From Marinoscillum pacificum (GTDB taxonomy: Bacteria > Bacteroidota > Bacteroidia > Cytophagales > Cyclobacteriaceae), in assembly GCF_024714495.1 (NCBI RefSeq), contig NZ_JAMZMJ010000001.1:930001-994000 (forward strand): DNA of 64,000 bases, read 5' to 3'. Numbering within the stretch: the first letter of the stretch is position 1; each line of letters begins with the position of its first letter. Below, piece by piece: positions 1 to 9,044 of the stretch. A program made the position numbers and the translations under genes. The notes below the pieces were generated by a model, which worked only from the letters and a program-made list of their open reading frames with translations, was not told where the DNA came from and ran no database searches.

Positions 1-1661
1 CCATCTTCAAATAGTTCACTATCTTCTGGAAATAGCCTGGAAATGTAATTTTCGAAAGTGGGAATTTCATCAGTTTCATAGTCATGCATTTTTAACCACT
101 GCTCTGAAAACTTACTCGCTTCAGGATGCAGCACATCATATTCAAACCATCCTGTATTGGATATCTTCTGAGCACGAAGTAAGTTATCCTCCATTACACG
201 ATACTCAGTAACGTCCTGTACGGTAACAAGTGTTTTTGTGGGTATTCCTGAAACATCTCTTATTATCTCTCCATGACTAGTAAGGTATTTCAACCGGCCA
301 GTAGAAGTCATAATACGGTATTGTATGTCTTTCCATTCTGTAACCTCTGGATTGGCGTAGAGCTGCTCTAAGTGATCAAGTACCACTTTGTCTTCTGCTA
401 TTACATATTCATTTAAATCTGACAGAGCATTGACAGTACTTGAATCTTCCAAATCAAATATCTCCCAAAACTGATCTGAACCATAATATTCACCAGTGCT
501 CATATCCAAATCAACCCAACCAACCTTCGAGTATACTTGTATTCTGTTAAGTTTATCTTCGAGCTGCCTTACCTTAGTAAAATCAAGTACACAACCTAAA
601 AAATAACACGGAACCCCATTAGAGTCTCGATCGACTTCCCCTACCACCTGAATGTATCTTGACTCACCTTTTTTATCATAAATTTTAAAACTGACGTTAA
701 AGGAACTATCATCACTATTCAGAACTTTTGTTATTTTCTCTCTTTCTCCAGGTGCGACAATTGCTCTAATCTGATCTAGTGTATTTAATTCCTTTGGGCT
801 GTAGCCCATGATCTCGTAAAAGCGTGTATCACCCCACACTTGCCCAGTGGTATAATCAATCTCGTGCCAGCCTAAACCGCTGATTTCCTTAGTTTTCTTT
901 AATAAAAGCTCAGATTCTTTCAGAAAAGTAATATCATGAAAGAGTCCAATGGTTTTAATTAAAACACCTCCTCGGAAAACACACTCTATTTGTAGGTCAT
1001 ACCAATAAGTAGTTCCATTAATCAAAAATTGGACATGCTGGGATATGTGTGGTTTCTCGGGTGTGGCTTTACTAATCTTATTTTCCAAGCGCGATGAATG
1101 AGCACTTAATGCATGTGATTTAAGCCAGTCAATGGAGAAAACCTCATCTTCCTGTAAATGAAGCAGCTTGTTTAAGTTGCTCTGCAAGGTTATTGCATTG
1201 TCAATTTTATCATGCACATACCAACCTATCGCTGCATGATTCGCTATTTTATCATAGACTTTTTCCTCTGTTGATTTTCTTGAATTGAAAAACTTCTCCG
1301 CAAACTCTAAACGACTGATGCTTTCATCAAAAGTATTATCAGTGAAAAAATCCTCAATCAAAACAAATCGTTGAGCATTGAATTCACTACAGCTTAGGTA
1401 AACAACTACCTTTTTCGCTGTAGGTTTATTTAAACGAAAAGTTAATGGTTCCTCAAAATCATTAGTCTTTAGTGCTTCGCAAAGCGAATTATACACGATT
1501 CTTCGATCCTCTGGATAAATAGCACTGATGACTGTCTTGAACGAAACATTGTGAGCTTCCTTTCCTTCAGATATGAAGGATTTGAACTTTTTTGATAAAC
1601 AAAAAATAGTGTTTTCGCCTATCCTGCTTACAGATTTTGTCCTACTGATTGATGTCATCAT
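1..1661 (-). CDS. Multi-PAS sensor protein, C-terminus cut by window edge
   Basis: An open frame runs from ATG at 1661 to the left edge without a stop (about 553 codons visible). The translation starts MMTSISRTKSVSRIG and contains at least three or four PAS/PAC-like units, recognisable by repeated patterns such as TGWFEYDV, SGLGWHEIDY and VGWVDLDM followed by LVTVQDVTEYR or FLGCVLDFTKVR. No signal peptide or membrane segment is seen, so it is probably a cytoplasmic sensor. The last visible PAS (RAQKISNTGWFEYD) closely resembles one in the 1109-residue kinase at 4775-8104 (RAQKISQTGWFEYD), which points to duplication. A histidine-kinase core is expected beyond the edge but is not visible. ATG 1661 is followed by a second ATG; either may be used. 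Confidence 0.8.
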   Translation of the reverse strand, partial: MMTSISRTKSVSRIGENTIFCLSKKFKSFISEGKEAHNVSFKTVISAIYPEDRRIVYNSLCEALKTNDFEEPLTFRLNKPTAKKVVVYLSCSEFNAQRFVLIEDFFTDNTFDESISRLEFAEKFFNSRKSTEEKVYDKIANHAAIGWYVHDKIDNAITLQSNLNKLLHLQEDEVFSIDWLKSHALSAHSSRLENKISKATPEKPHISQHVQFLINGTTYWYDLQIECVFRGGVLIKTIGLFHDITFLKESELLLKKTKEISGLGWHEIDYTTGQVWGDTRFYEIMGYSPKELNTLDQIRAIVAPGEREKITKVLNSDDSSFNVSFKIYDKKGESRYIQVVGEVDRDSNGVPCYFLGCVLDFTKVRQLEDKLNRIQVYSKVGWVDLDMSTGEYYGSDQFWEIFDLEDSSTVNALSDLNEYVIAEDKVVLDHLEQLYANPEVTEWKDIQYRIMTSTGRLKYLTSHGEIIRDVSGIPTKTLVTVQDVTEYRVMEDNLLRAQKISNTGWFEYDVLHPEASKFSEQWLKMHDYETDEIPTFENYISRLFPEDSELFED

Positions 1662-1776
1662 AGCTCATTATTGATCTAGTTCAAATTAAAAGAACAGTTG
1701 TAGACACAATAGAAAAGTACCTTACTGGACAAAAAATTACGTCTGAACCAAAAGCGGCATCTATGATAACTTCTTA

Positions 1777-2148
1777 CTAGAATGCTTGAATCAGCTTGTC
1801 AATTTGTGTGCTTAATTCATGGATATCATACGGTTTTTGAAGATGTGAATCTGGACAGTATCCCATGCTACAGAGTTCTTCTCCGTCAACAGGATATGCC
1901 GTTAACAAGAGAATAGGAATTTTCTGATATTCAGCATTCGATTTAACTGTTCTGGTGATTTCTCGCCCATCCATAAGAGGCATGATCAAATCTGAGATAA
2001 TTAAGTCTGGCTTTTGATTAGAAAGACTTTGTATTAACTCAACCCCATTGTTAAAAACAGCTGTATCATAGCCCAAAAAACAGATTAACTCCTGTAATGA
2101 CTCTCGAATCCCTTCATTGTCATCGACAATAAAAACCTTTTTGCTCAT
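1777..2148 (-). CDS. Single-domain response regulator (CheY-like receiver)
   Basis: This 123-residue protein is a complete receiver domain and nothing else. Visible features are the acidic pair D9-D10, the likely phosphoacceptor D53 in IISDLIMP, T83 and the conserved K105 before Pro. It has no output domain, so it probably acts through protein contact or as a phosphate shuttle or sink among the neighbouring kinases. It lies downstream of a REC-AraC gene on the same strand but has its own exact -7 promoter match at 2171-2178. That match leaves a leader of only about 15-20 bases. Which kinase phosphorylates it cannot be told from sequence. Confidence 0.88.
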   Translation of the reverse strand: MSKKVFIVDDNEGIRESLQELICFLGYDTAVFNNGVELIQSLSNQKPDLIISDLIMPLMDGREITRTVKSNAEYQKIPILLLTAYPVDGEELCSMGYCPDSHLQKPYDIHELSTQIDKLIQAF

Positions 2149-2170
2149 TCTAGTTGACGATAGTTTAACA

Positions 2171-2178
2171 CAAAAGTA
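2171..2178 (-). promoter_or_regulatory. Bacteroidota -7 promoter element upstream of receiver gene
   Basis: On the minus strand the bases read TACTTTTG, an exact match to the Bacteroidota -7 consensus TAnnTTTG, 22 bases before the ATG at 2148. No convincing -33 TTTG is seen at the usual spacing. The placement suits an independent transcript for the lone receiver. Confidence 0.5.
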
Positions 2179-2282
2179 GATTGGAGGATCTATCCATTTT
2201 CTTCCAATTAGTTGTTCAACCTTTTTCCTAAGCTCAAATGCAGAAAATGACCGATAACCAGAGACTTTAAAATGTCATTTGA

Positions 2283-3008
2283 CTAGATAATCATTTCTTT
2301 TGGCGAATACCCAAATTGCTCCTTAAATGACTTTGAAAATGAAGACAGGCTCTTAAATCCCGCCTTTTCAGCAGCCTCACTCACGTTGCAATCACCGGAC
2401 TCGAGGTGTGACTTAGCCTTAGACAGCTTAAAAATGCGTACATAGTCCTGAAAAGACTGACTGCTGTATTTTTTTAGTTTCTTTTGAAGGCCTGAAGTAG
2501 ACATTTTCATCAAAAGTGCGATTCCTTCTAAACTTATGTCATGAATATGTACTTCCAAAAATTGGTTTAACTTCAAAATAAACTCCCACTCAGGGTCATG
2601 TGACTGCTCTACATCCACCTGACTTCTGAGCAAATTATTTCGCAAGTTGATAAGGTTCCTGATCTTGTATGCCAGTTCCCTCAAATCGAATGGCTTCTTC
2701 ACATAGCCATCAGCACCTATTCTGAAAGTATTTAATTGCGTCTCAAAATCTGCTTTGGCAGTCAGCATAATTATAGGAATAGTACAAAATGACTTATCTG
2801 ACTTAAGACGTGAAAGCAGTTCAATGCCATCCATCCGTGGCATCATTATATCACTAATAATCAAGTGTGGTTTCTTCAGATTGATTAACTGTAAAGCTTC
2901 CTCACCGTTCTGAGCTTCCATGGTTAAATATCCCAGCGTATGAATCAAATCAGTTACCGTCTCTCTGATCCCAAAATCATCTTCTACAATTAAAATTACT
3001 TCTTTCAT
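2283..3008 (-). CDS. Response regulator, receiver plus AraC-type DNA-binding domain
   Basis: The protein has 241 residues from the chosen ATG at 3008. Residues 3-125 form a receiver (E9-D10-D11, phosphoacceptor D53 in IISDIMMP, K105). After a linker, residues 144-241 form an AraC-type helix-turn-helix output (SQSFQDYVRIFKLSKAK, then AEKAGFKSLSSFSKSFKEQFG). This is the soluble counterpart of the receiver-AraC end of hybrid two-component systems. An upstream in-frame ATG at 3038 adds ten residues not matching any receiver start, and sister regulators begin within six residues of the first strand, so 3008 is preferred. It is a clear paralogue of 8168-8905. Target genes are unknown. Confidence 0.88.
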   Translation of the reverse strand: MKEVILIVEDDFGIRETVTDLIHTLGYLTMEAQNGEEALQLINLKKPHLIISDIMMPRMDGIELLSRLKSDKSFCTIPIIMLTAKADFETQLNTFRIGADGYVKKPFDLRELAYKIRNLINLRNNLLRSQVDVEQSHDPEWEFILKLNQFLEVHIHDISLEGIALLMKMSTSGLQKKLKKYSSQSFQDYVRIFKLSKAKSHLESGDCNVSEAAEKAGFKSLSSFSKSFKEQFGYSPKEMII

Positions 3009-3293
3009 GGGGTGATAGTAAGATCGCTGTGTGAACATATATAGTCCTCTTACATTTAACTATGACAAAGTTCATATTGATTCACAATTAGGTAATCCAC
3101 CTACAGTTTAGGCTTTAATTTAGTAAATCACCTAGAAGGTCATTACGTATTTAACATAAGCCTTCAGCGCATTCAAAACGTACCGTACACGTATTTTATT
3201 GATTCAGTAAAACCCTCTTATATTCTGTTACGATTTTGACCAACTTTATCTAATCAAATTAAACAATGATAGTCACAAACAAAAATTAAGATT

Positions 3294-3698
3294 ATGATGG
3301 TTCATCAGGTTACTCGAAAGATAAAAAACAATCAGTCCTTACAACCTTCTACAAGCAATCGACCCTTAGTTAGCTACAGTAAACAAAAGGGATTATTAAT
3401 AATCAGAGAGGCAGCAAACAAACTAAACTCAGTTCATATAGAAGCAATCAAAACGATCATTTCTGATCATCTCAACAGCAGAAAAACCATCGATATTGTT
3501 CTACAGATCCGAGAAATCAGCAAATTAAACCTGCCTTTATTATTCAATCTGTTCAAGTTCTGTAAAGGCCTGGAAGAATGGGATAAAAGAATTGATATCG
3601 CCTGGTATATCTCTGATGAAGATATGAATATGAAGCGATTAGCTCATGATTTTCAGGAATTGTATCAATTAAACCTAAGAATATTCCAAATTAGCTAA
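3294..3698 (+). CDS. SiaC/DUF1987-like small regulatory protein
   Basis: This 134-residue protein sits alone on the plus strand inside a minus-strand signalling cluster. Its layout resembles the SiaC (DUF1987) family of regulatory phosphoproteins: an N-terminal strand pair (residues 25-37), a helix (47-60), a central strand (66-73), a helix (80-94) and a closing block with IAWYISDEDMNMK (residues 102-114) and DFQELYQLNL. SiaC proteins are switched by phosphorylation of a threonine in a motif like FNTSS. In a by-eye alignment that segment here reads ISKLNLP (residues 75-81), so the usual Thr seems missing. No SiaA phosphatase or SiaB kinase gene is visible nearby. A terminator follows at 3775-3797. 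The family call is moderate because it rests on pattern recognition only. Confidence 0.6.
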   Translation: MMVHQVTRKIKNNQSLQPSTSNRPLVSYSKQKGLLIIREAANKLNSVHIEAIKTIISDHLNSRKTIDIVLQIREISKLNLPLLFNLFKFCKGLEEWDKRIDIAWYISDEDMNMKRLAHDFQELYQLNLRIFQIS

Positions 3699-3774
3699 CA
3701 AAACTGATCCAAAAAGTGTAACTTGTGACTAACCTTCCAAATTAAATCCAGCTAATATCGGAAAGTAATTTTAG

Positions 3775-3797
3775 CCCATCCTCGGATGGGTTTTTTT
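3775..3797 (+). terminator. Rho-independent terminator after the SiaC-like gene
   Basis: A short GC-rich hairpin (CCCATC, loop CTCG, GATGGG) is followed directly by seven T on the plus strand. It lies 76 bases after the stop of the plus-strand gene and in the gap before the convergent kinase gene ending at 3802, so it fits the end of the 3294-3698 transcript. Confidence 0.75.
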
Positions 3798-3801
3798 CTG
3801 T

Positions 3802-4794
3802 TCAACTGAATGTTAGAAGGTATTCTGATCCACGACCTGCCTCACTACTGATCTCAATCTCTCCATTGATCTTTTCCATTCTGTAATACAGGTTTTTAAG
3901 TCCTCCATTACTTATCACTTGATTGACATTAAAACCAATACCATCATCATTGATCTTCACATAGTATTGGTTATCAACCTGGGTCAAAACAGCGTTGACT
4001 TCAGTGGCTTTTGAATGTTTTACCACATTCGTCATAATTTCAGATATAACAGGAATAATTTCTACACTCTTTGCAAGAATTGGCTCTTCTTCAAAACTGT
4101 AAGAATACGAAATGGAGATATTGGTATACTGATCAAAGTTCTTGATCATCTTGTCCAGTGTTTTTTGGAAACCATTGACCATCAAATCATGTGCAGCATT
4201 CCCATCAATAAGGTTTCTAATCTGCAAGAAAGCCACATCCAAACCACTTTTTATATTCACAAGATCCTTTTTTAGACTACCACCTTCCGGAATCTTGCCA
4301 TCAAGTATTCGCTCTATATTCATTTTCAGGCTAACCACCGTTTGCTGAACATTGTCATGGATGTCCATTTTCATCCTGTCGGTTTCTAGCTTTTTAATTT
4401 CCTGAACCAACTCATCTTGATGACTTAACCGATATTGGATACTCTCAAGTAGCTCTCGATGATCAAATGGCTTCATTAAATAATCATCAGCACCCATTTT
4501 CAACCCTTCTCGAATATTCTGTGAGTGTGACTTGGCACTCAAAATAATGAATGGTATGAACTTACTTTTACCAAATGACCGAACTGCTTCCAATAACTCA
4601 TAACCTGTCATTTTAGGCATCATCAAATCAGAGATAATGAGGTCTGGTTGGTGCTTGACTACTTTAAAGAATCCAGATTCACCGTCTTCAGCAGTTACCA
4701 CTTCATACCCACTGCATTCTAGTAGATCCTGAATGGTTTCACGAATGTTCAATTCATCCTCGACTACCAATATTCTATTTTTCTTCTCGATCAT
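3802..4794 (-). CDS. Receiver-histidine kinase fusion (HisKA_3-type kinase)
   Basis: This 330-residue protein has an N-terminal receiver (residues 6-125; D13, phosphoacceptor D56 in IISDLMMP, K108) joined by a coiled linker to a small kinase. The dimerisation helix carries MDIHDNVQQTVVSLK with likely phosphorylated H146. The ATPase part shows N256 in EIMTNVVKHS and a DDGIGF box at 284-289, as in the NarX/DegS/LiaS-type HisKA_3 kinases. There is no membrane segment or PAS domain, so its input is probably the receiver, phosphorylated by another kinase. Its start overlaps the end of the 1109-residue kinase gene by 20 bases, implying co-translation. HisKA_3 kinases usually target NarL-type regulators, but none is in the window. 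Confidence 0.85.
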   Translation of the reverse strand: MIEKKNRILVVEDELNIRETIQDLLECSGYEVVTAEDGESGFFKVVKHQPDLIISDLMMPKMTGYELLEAVRSFGKSKFIPFIILSAKSHSQNIREGLKMGADDYLMKPFDHRELLESIQYRLSHQDELVQEIKKLETDRMKMDIHDNVQQTVVSLKMNIERILDGKIPEGGSLKKDLVNIKSGLDVAFLQIRNLIDGNAAHDLMVNGFQKTLDKMIKNFDQYTNISISYSYSFEEEPILAKSVEIIPVISEIMTNVVKHSKATEVNAVLTQVDNQYYVKINDDGIGFNVNQVISNGGLKNLYYRMEKINGEIEISSEAGRGSEYLLTFS

Positions 4795-7700
4795 TATTAT
4801 TTGGAATTAAAACTGTAAAGCATGATCCATTACCTTCTTCACTTTCTACTGAAATGGTACAATTATTAATTTTAAGAAATTCTGAAGTCACTGATAAACC
4901 AAGTCCTGTACCTGGAATATGACTTACTTTATCAGAACGATAAAAATCGTTAAATATCCTAGAGATATTCTCTTTGCTGATTCCTAACCCAAAATCTCGA
5001 ACACTCAAAACAACCCGTTGCTCATCCGTGTAATCAATAGTCAATAAGGGGTTTGGTTGTGCTTCCGAGTATTTGAATGCATTGGTCACCAGGTTAAGTA
5101 TCGCCTGTCTTATTAAGCCTTCGTCCAATACAACATTGCGTTCCTGCCCTTTTACCTTAACAATTAACACCCTTCCATCCTTTTGCGTCACATCAATATC
5201 AGCCTTGATACTCTTGAGTAAATCAAACAGATTAATATCCGAGAACCTCGGCTTGATAGCCCCAGATTGCGCCCTTCCAAGCATTAATATATCCTCCATT
5301 AAACCCACCATCCGATCTACTTCACGAGTCAATCTAGCGGATACTTTTTCAGTTAAAGGGTCATTTTTACCAGACAATTCAAGCAACTGCATATTGGATT
5401 TGATGACGGTAAGTGGTGTTCTGAATTGATGTGAAGCCATAGATACGAAACTCGCTCTCATCCGACTAAGCTCACGCTCCATTTCCATGGTTTTTCTAAG
5501 TTCTTCTTCGGCTCTCTTCTGGGTTGTTATTTTCTCGATCATGACACTCACTCGCTCTTCGTTATCATAACCTTGAAAAATATGAACATGGGCGCGATAC
5601 CAATCAAAAACACCTCTAAGTGTATACTGGTAATCAAATTTTCCAGAATTTCCAGAATTAAAAGCTTCTATTACCATCTGACACAACCTCTGACCATTAT
5701 TATCAGACCACAGTTCTTGCAAAGGTTGATTGATAAAACTAGCAGCAGGGATATGAAGTTTACTCTCATCATTGACTATTACTTTTTCGAACGTCAAATC
5801 AGACTTGATGATAAAAACGATATCTTCTGTTGCTTTAATCATGGCCTGAAGATCCGTATTGGTTTTGACCAATTGTTCCTCAAACGCTTTTCTATCACTA
5901 ATATCGCGAACGGATAATTGAATTTTGACAGGGGTTTCTTCTATAAGAACTCCGATATTCGCTTCAACCCATAAAAACTGCCCATCTTCCCTAAACAGAC
6001 GAAAGGAGACGGTTGTAGATTCTTTAGCAAACAAAAGTTTAGGAAGTATATCTTTAGTAAATCGTACTCGATCTTCCTTGTGCATTAGCTGAGTGGCCTC
6101 CATCCCAAGTAATTTATACTTGGAATATCCTGTCAATTCCTCTACATAATCTGAAGCGAATGTTATGACCATTCCTTTGTCTCTGCCTTCCAGTAGCAAA
6201 ATTGCATCCCGACTATTTTCAGACATCAAACGATACTTGCGCTCACTTTCCTTCAACGCCCGCTCAGTCACTCTGGATTTAGTCACATCAATAGTAGTAC
6301 CGAATATCTTAGATGGAACCCCATCTGTATAAACAATTCTAGAACTATTACTGATATAGCGCTTATGACCGTATCTTGTAATAATTCGATAATCCAAATT
6401 ATTCCATTCATCCGGCATTCGCTTCAGAAACTCGGGCAGATTGGGGATTAATTGCCTATCCACTGGGTGTATTTTTTCTAAAAAGGCATTTAGACGCATG
6501 GGTTGATTATCAAAATCATGCATATCCAACCATTCCTTAGAAAAACTACTGGCGGCCGGCGTTATAATATCGTATTCAAACCATCCGGTCTGACTGATCT
6601 TTTGGGCACGTTGGAGTCTCTCTTCGAGTGATTTGAACTCCGTAATATCCTGTACGGTACCCAATACCTTGACCATCTCACCAGAAACAGGATCAAACTC
6701 ATATTGCCCATTGTTTTGAATGAATCGATAATTTCCATTAGTCAGAACAATACGAAACTGAAAAGAATAACCAAATTCATAACTCAGATATTCTCTTCCT
6801 ATTCGATCAACCACAGGCAAATCATCCGGATGAACTTTTTTTAGAAATTCCTTACGATCATAAGCGTCCATCTCCAAAATTTGTAAAAACTCGGCTGAAA
6901 CGTCTATATCCTGCGTCTTCACATCTACCTCGTACCACCCAAGCCTTGCTAATTCATTAGCGTGCGTGAGTTGTAACTCCTTTTGCTTTAGGTCTGTAAT
7001 ATCTTTTGTTACGGCAACAATTTTGAATGGCCGATTATCTATTGGAGAAGATAACACTTGACCAGTACTTTCCAAATACCTTAATGTACCATCGCTCAGT
7101 ACTACTCGATAATGAAATGTTGGCCAACCTTCAAAGACTTCATATAACTTCTTTCGTGATTCAATCACTCGTTCATGATCCTCAGGATGTATACAAGCGA
7201 GTAATTCATTCAATGAAGGCATCCGGTTCAGATTCAAACCATGCATTCGCAAGTACTCTGGTGAAACTGATGATTTTTCTTTGTTTTTAAGATTGATTTC
7301 GTACCACCCTACCTTAGCAATCTCCTCCACATGCTCCAGCCTACCCTGTGTTAAGTGATATTTAGTGGTGTTTTCGAAACTACCCATCATTCGTACCAAT
7401 CGAGACTCAATCCAAATAGATGTCCCTCTACTTAAACCATACAAAAGCTCGCCATTGACAATGTGTCGAGTTCGAAATTCGAAATCAGGTGAATCAGGAG
7501 TCAGGTTACGCATCACCTGCTTAAAAATCTGAAGATCCTCAGGAAAAACAGTACCAGCAAAGTTTTTATAGCCTATCCTACCCTTATTTTCTACGCCCAA
7601 CAATGAAAAAATTTGACTTGACCAGAGAAATAAATCCAGCTCTGAATGGTATTCCCAATAACCTATATCATTGAAAAACTCCATTAAGTGGTCCTTCTTT

Positions 7701-8104
7701 AACTCCTTGGCAATATCCCCGCCAGGCATTACATCCATCTGAGTTTCCAGGTTAGGCTTAAACTGCAATAGAATAGCTAATTCTCCATCAAATTCTTCCT
7801 GCTGGACATACAGGTTTAATTTCCTATCATTCTCATCATTTTTCAACCTAAATTCTACAACATATTCACTTGAAGTCTCCTCCGTAGAGAGATAGTATAT
7901 ATCCATAACCTTAACACGGTCATTGTCATGGATCATGTCATACAGTAAATTAAGATCTGGATTAGGTTTAGGATTTACTCCAAGTATCTCAAACATACCT
8001 CTAGACCAGTAGCAGATATTTTTTTCTGGTACATTAAAAATGAAGGCTCTTCGTAAGTTATCCTTCGTAAGGTTACTTTGCTTTATGGCAGAAGCTTGTT
8101 TCAT
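4775..8104 (-). CDS. Soluble histidine kinase with about seven PAS domains
   Basis: This 1109-residue kinase has no visible signal peptide or membrane helix. About seven PAS/PAC units occupy residues 25-118, 142-250, 262-372, 385-490, 503-610, 620-738 and 750-860. They are marked by repeated GWYEV/GWFEY starts and VTKDIT, VQDITEF and VRDISDRK ends. A HisKA domain follows with H892 in SHQFRTPLTVIKSN. The HATPase domain shows N1004/N1008, a DFGLG box near 1037 and GTGLGL at 1065-1070, so the core looks active. It overlaps the downstream REC-kinase gene, and a REC-AraC regulator lies just upstream on the same strand. It most likely phosphorylates one or more of the neighbouring receivers. The ligand is unknown. 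Confidence 0.9.
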   Translation of the reverse strand: MKQASAIKQSNLTKDNLRRAFIFNVPEKNICYWSRGMFEILGVNPKPNPDLNLLYDMIHDNDRVKVMDIYYLSTEETSSEYVVEFRLKNDENDRKLNLYVQQEEFDGELAILLQFKPNLETQMDVMPGGDIAKELKKDHLMEFFNDIGYWEYHSELDLFLWSSQIFSLLGVENKGRIGYKNFAGTVFPEDLQIFKQVMRNLTPDSPDFEFRTRHIVNGELLYGLSRGTSIWIESRLVRMMGSFENTTKYHLTQGRLEHVEEIAKVGWYEINLKNKEKSSVSPEYLRMHGLNLNRMPSLNELLACIHPEDHERVIESRKKLYEVFEGWPTFHYRVVLSDGTLRYLESTGQVLSSPIDNRPFKIVAVTKDITDLKQKELQLTHANELARLGWYEVDVKTQDIDVSAEFLQILEMDAYDRKEFLKKVHPDDLPVVDRIGREYLSYEFGYSFQFRIVLTNGNYRFIQNNGQYEFDPVSGEMVKVLGTVQDITEFKSLEERLQRAQKISQTGWFEYDIITPAASSFSKEWLDMHDFDNQPMRLNAFLEKIHPVDRQLIPNLPEFLKRMPDEWNNLDYRIITRYGHKRYISNSSRIVYTDGVPSKIFGTTIDVTKSRVTERALKESERKYRLMSENSRDAILLLEGRDKGMVITFASDYVEELTGYSKYKLLGMEATQLMHKEDRVRFTKDILPKLLFAKESTTVSFRLFREDGQFLWVEANIGVLIEETPVKIQLSVRDISDRKAFEEQLVKTNTDLQAMIKATEDIVFIIKSDLTFEKVIVNDESKLHIPAASFINQPLQELWSDNNGQRLCQMVIEAFNSGNSGKFDYQYTLRGVFDWYRAHVHIFQGYDNEERVSVMIEKITTQKRAEEELRKTMEMERELSRMRASFVSMASHQFRTPLTVIKSNMQLLELSGKNDPLTEKVSARLTREVDRMVGLMEDILMLGRAQSGAIKPRFSDINLFDLLKSIKADIDVTQKDGRVLIVKVKGQERNVVLDEGLIRQAILNLVTNAFKYSEAQPNPLLTIDYTDEQRVVLSVRDFGLGISKENISRIFNDFYRSDKVSHIPGTGLGLSVTSEFLKINNCTISVESEEGNGSCFTVLIPNNNDREEK

Positions 8105-8167
8105 GAGACAATAAAAATAGAATGCAAAAACCCTTCCTATTGTGGAAGTACGTCCCCAGACAAATAA

Positions 8168-8905
8168 TTACGTCTGTACAACAACTTTGGAAGGGGGCAA
8201 TCCAAAATGCTCTTTGAATGAATCGGAAAAATGAGCAAGGTTCTTAAATCCACTCATCTGAGATGATTGACTAACGTTGCACTTACCTGACTGTAAAAGT
8301 GCTTTAGCCTTGCTTAGCTTGTATCTTTTTAAATAATCGCTGAAAGTATGTGAAGTATAGTGCTTTATTTTTTTTTGCAACCCTGAACCAGACAGGTTCA
8401 TTGATTCAGCAATTTTATCAAGAGTCGACTCATTCATATTATCCCTAATGGCCTCATTGAGTTGTGATAGAAATGAATGTTTCTTGATCGCTATTTCAGG
8501 ATCAAAGTCCATATCTCCTCGTAAAAGTATTGACTCTTGCAGTGCAAGTAAATTATTGATTTGAAAGAGTAACTCTACTGCATCAAATGGCTTCTGCACA
8601 TAAGCATCCGCTCCTATTGTGAAGGAATTCCACCTAGTGAACTGATCCACTTTTGCCGTGAGAATTAATACAGGAAGATGATGATAAATGGTACTTGATT
8701 TTACTAACTCCAATAAACGCAATCCATCCATTACAGGCATCATGATGTCGCTCACTACTAAATGTGGGTTAATCTCTTGAATTTTTTCCCATCCATCTTT
8801 ACCATTAATGGCTGAGCTAACCTGGTACCCACACGAATACAGTAAATCTATGAGGGTTTCTCGTATACCGAGATCATCCTCAACAACTAATACGTGATAG
8901 TTCAT
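8168..8905 (-). CDS. Response regulator, receiver plus AraC-type DNA-binding domain
   Basis: From the chosen ATG at 8905 the protein has 245 residues: a receiver (E9-D10-D11, phosphoacceptor D53 in VVSDIMMP, K105) and a C-terminal AraC helix-turn-helix (TFSDYLKRYKLSKAKALL, then SGFKNLAHFSDSFKEHFG). The frame stays open to an ATG at 9079, but that adds 58 residues with no receiver character. The start MNYHVLVVEDD matches its paralogue at 2283-3008. It lies 63 bases upstream of the big PAS kinase on the same strand, so it is the natural partner of that kinase. DNA targets are unknown. Confidence 0.87.
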   Translation of the reverse strand: MNYHVLVVEDDLGIRETLIDLLYSCGYQVSSAINGKDGWEKIQEINPHLVVSDIMMPVMDGLRLLELVKSSTIYHHLPVLILTAKVDQFTRWNSFTIGADAYVQKPFDAVELLFQINNLLALQESILLRGDMDFDPEIAIKKHSFLSQLNEAIRDNMNESTLDKIAESMNLSGSGLQKKIKHYTSHTFSDYLKRYKLSKAKALLQSGKCNVSQSSQMSGFKNLAHFSDSFKEHFGLPPSKVVVQT

Positions 8906-9044
8906 AATCGGAGCATTACGGTGATTGCGCAAAAAATAGCTAGTGGCGCATGTCTCAAAAAGGAATTTACAGAATTCCAAGATCAACTTATCTGATAACT
9001 GATAATGGTTCCATCTTGACCAAAACTTATAGGTAAAATACCTA

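Noticed and set aside
4015-4348. Plus-strand frames of 86 and 68 codons
   Set aside because: They are antisense to the REC-kinase gene, have biased residue composition and no sign of a start signal.
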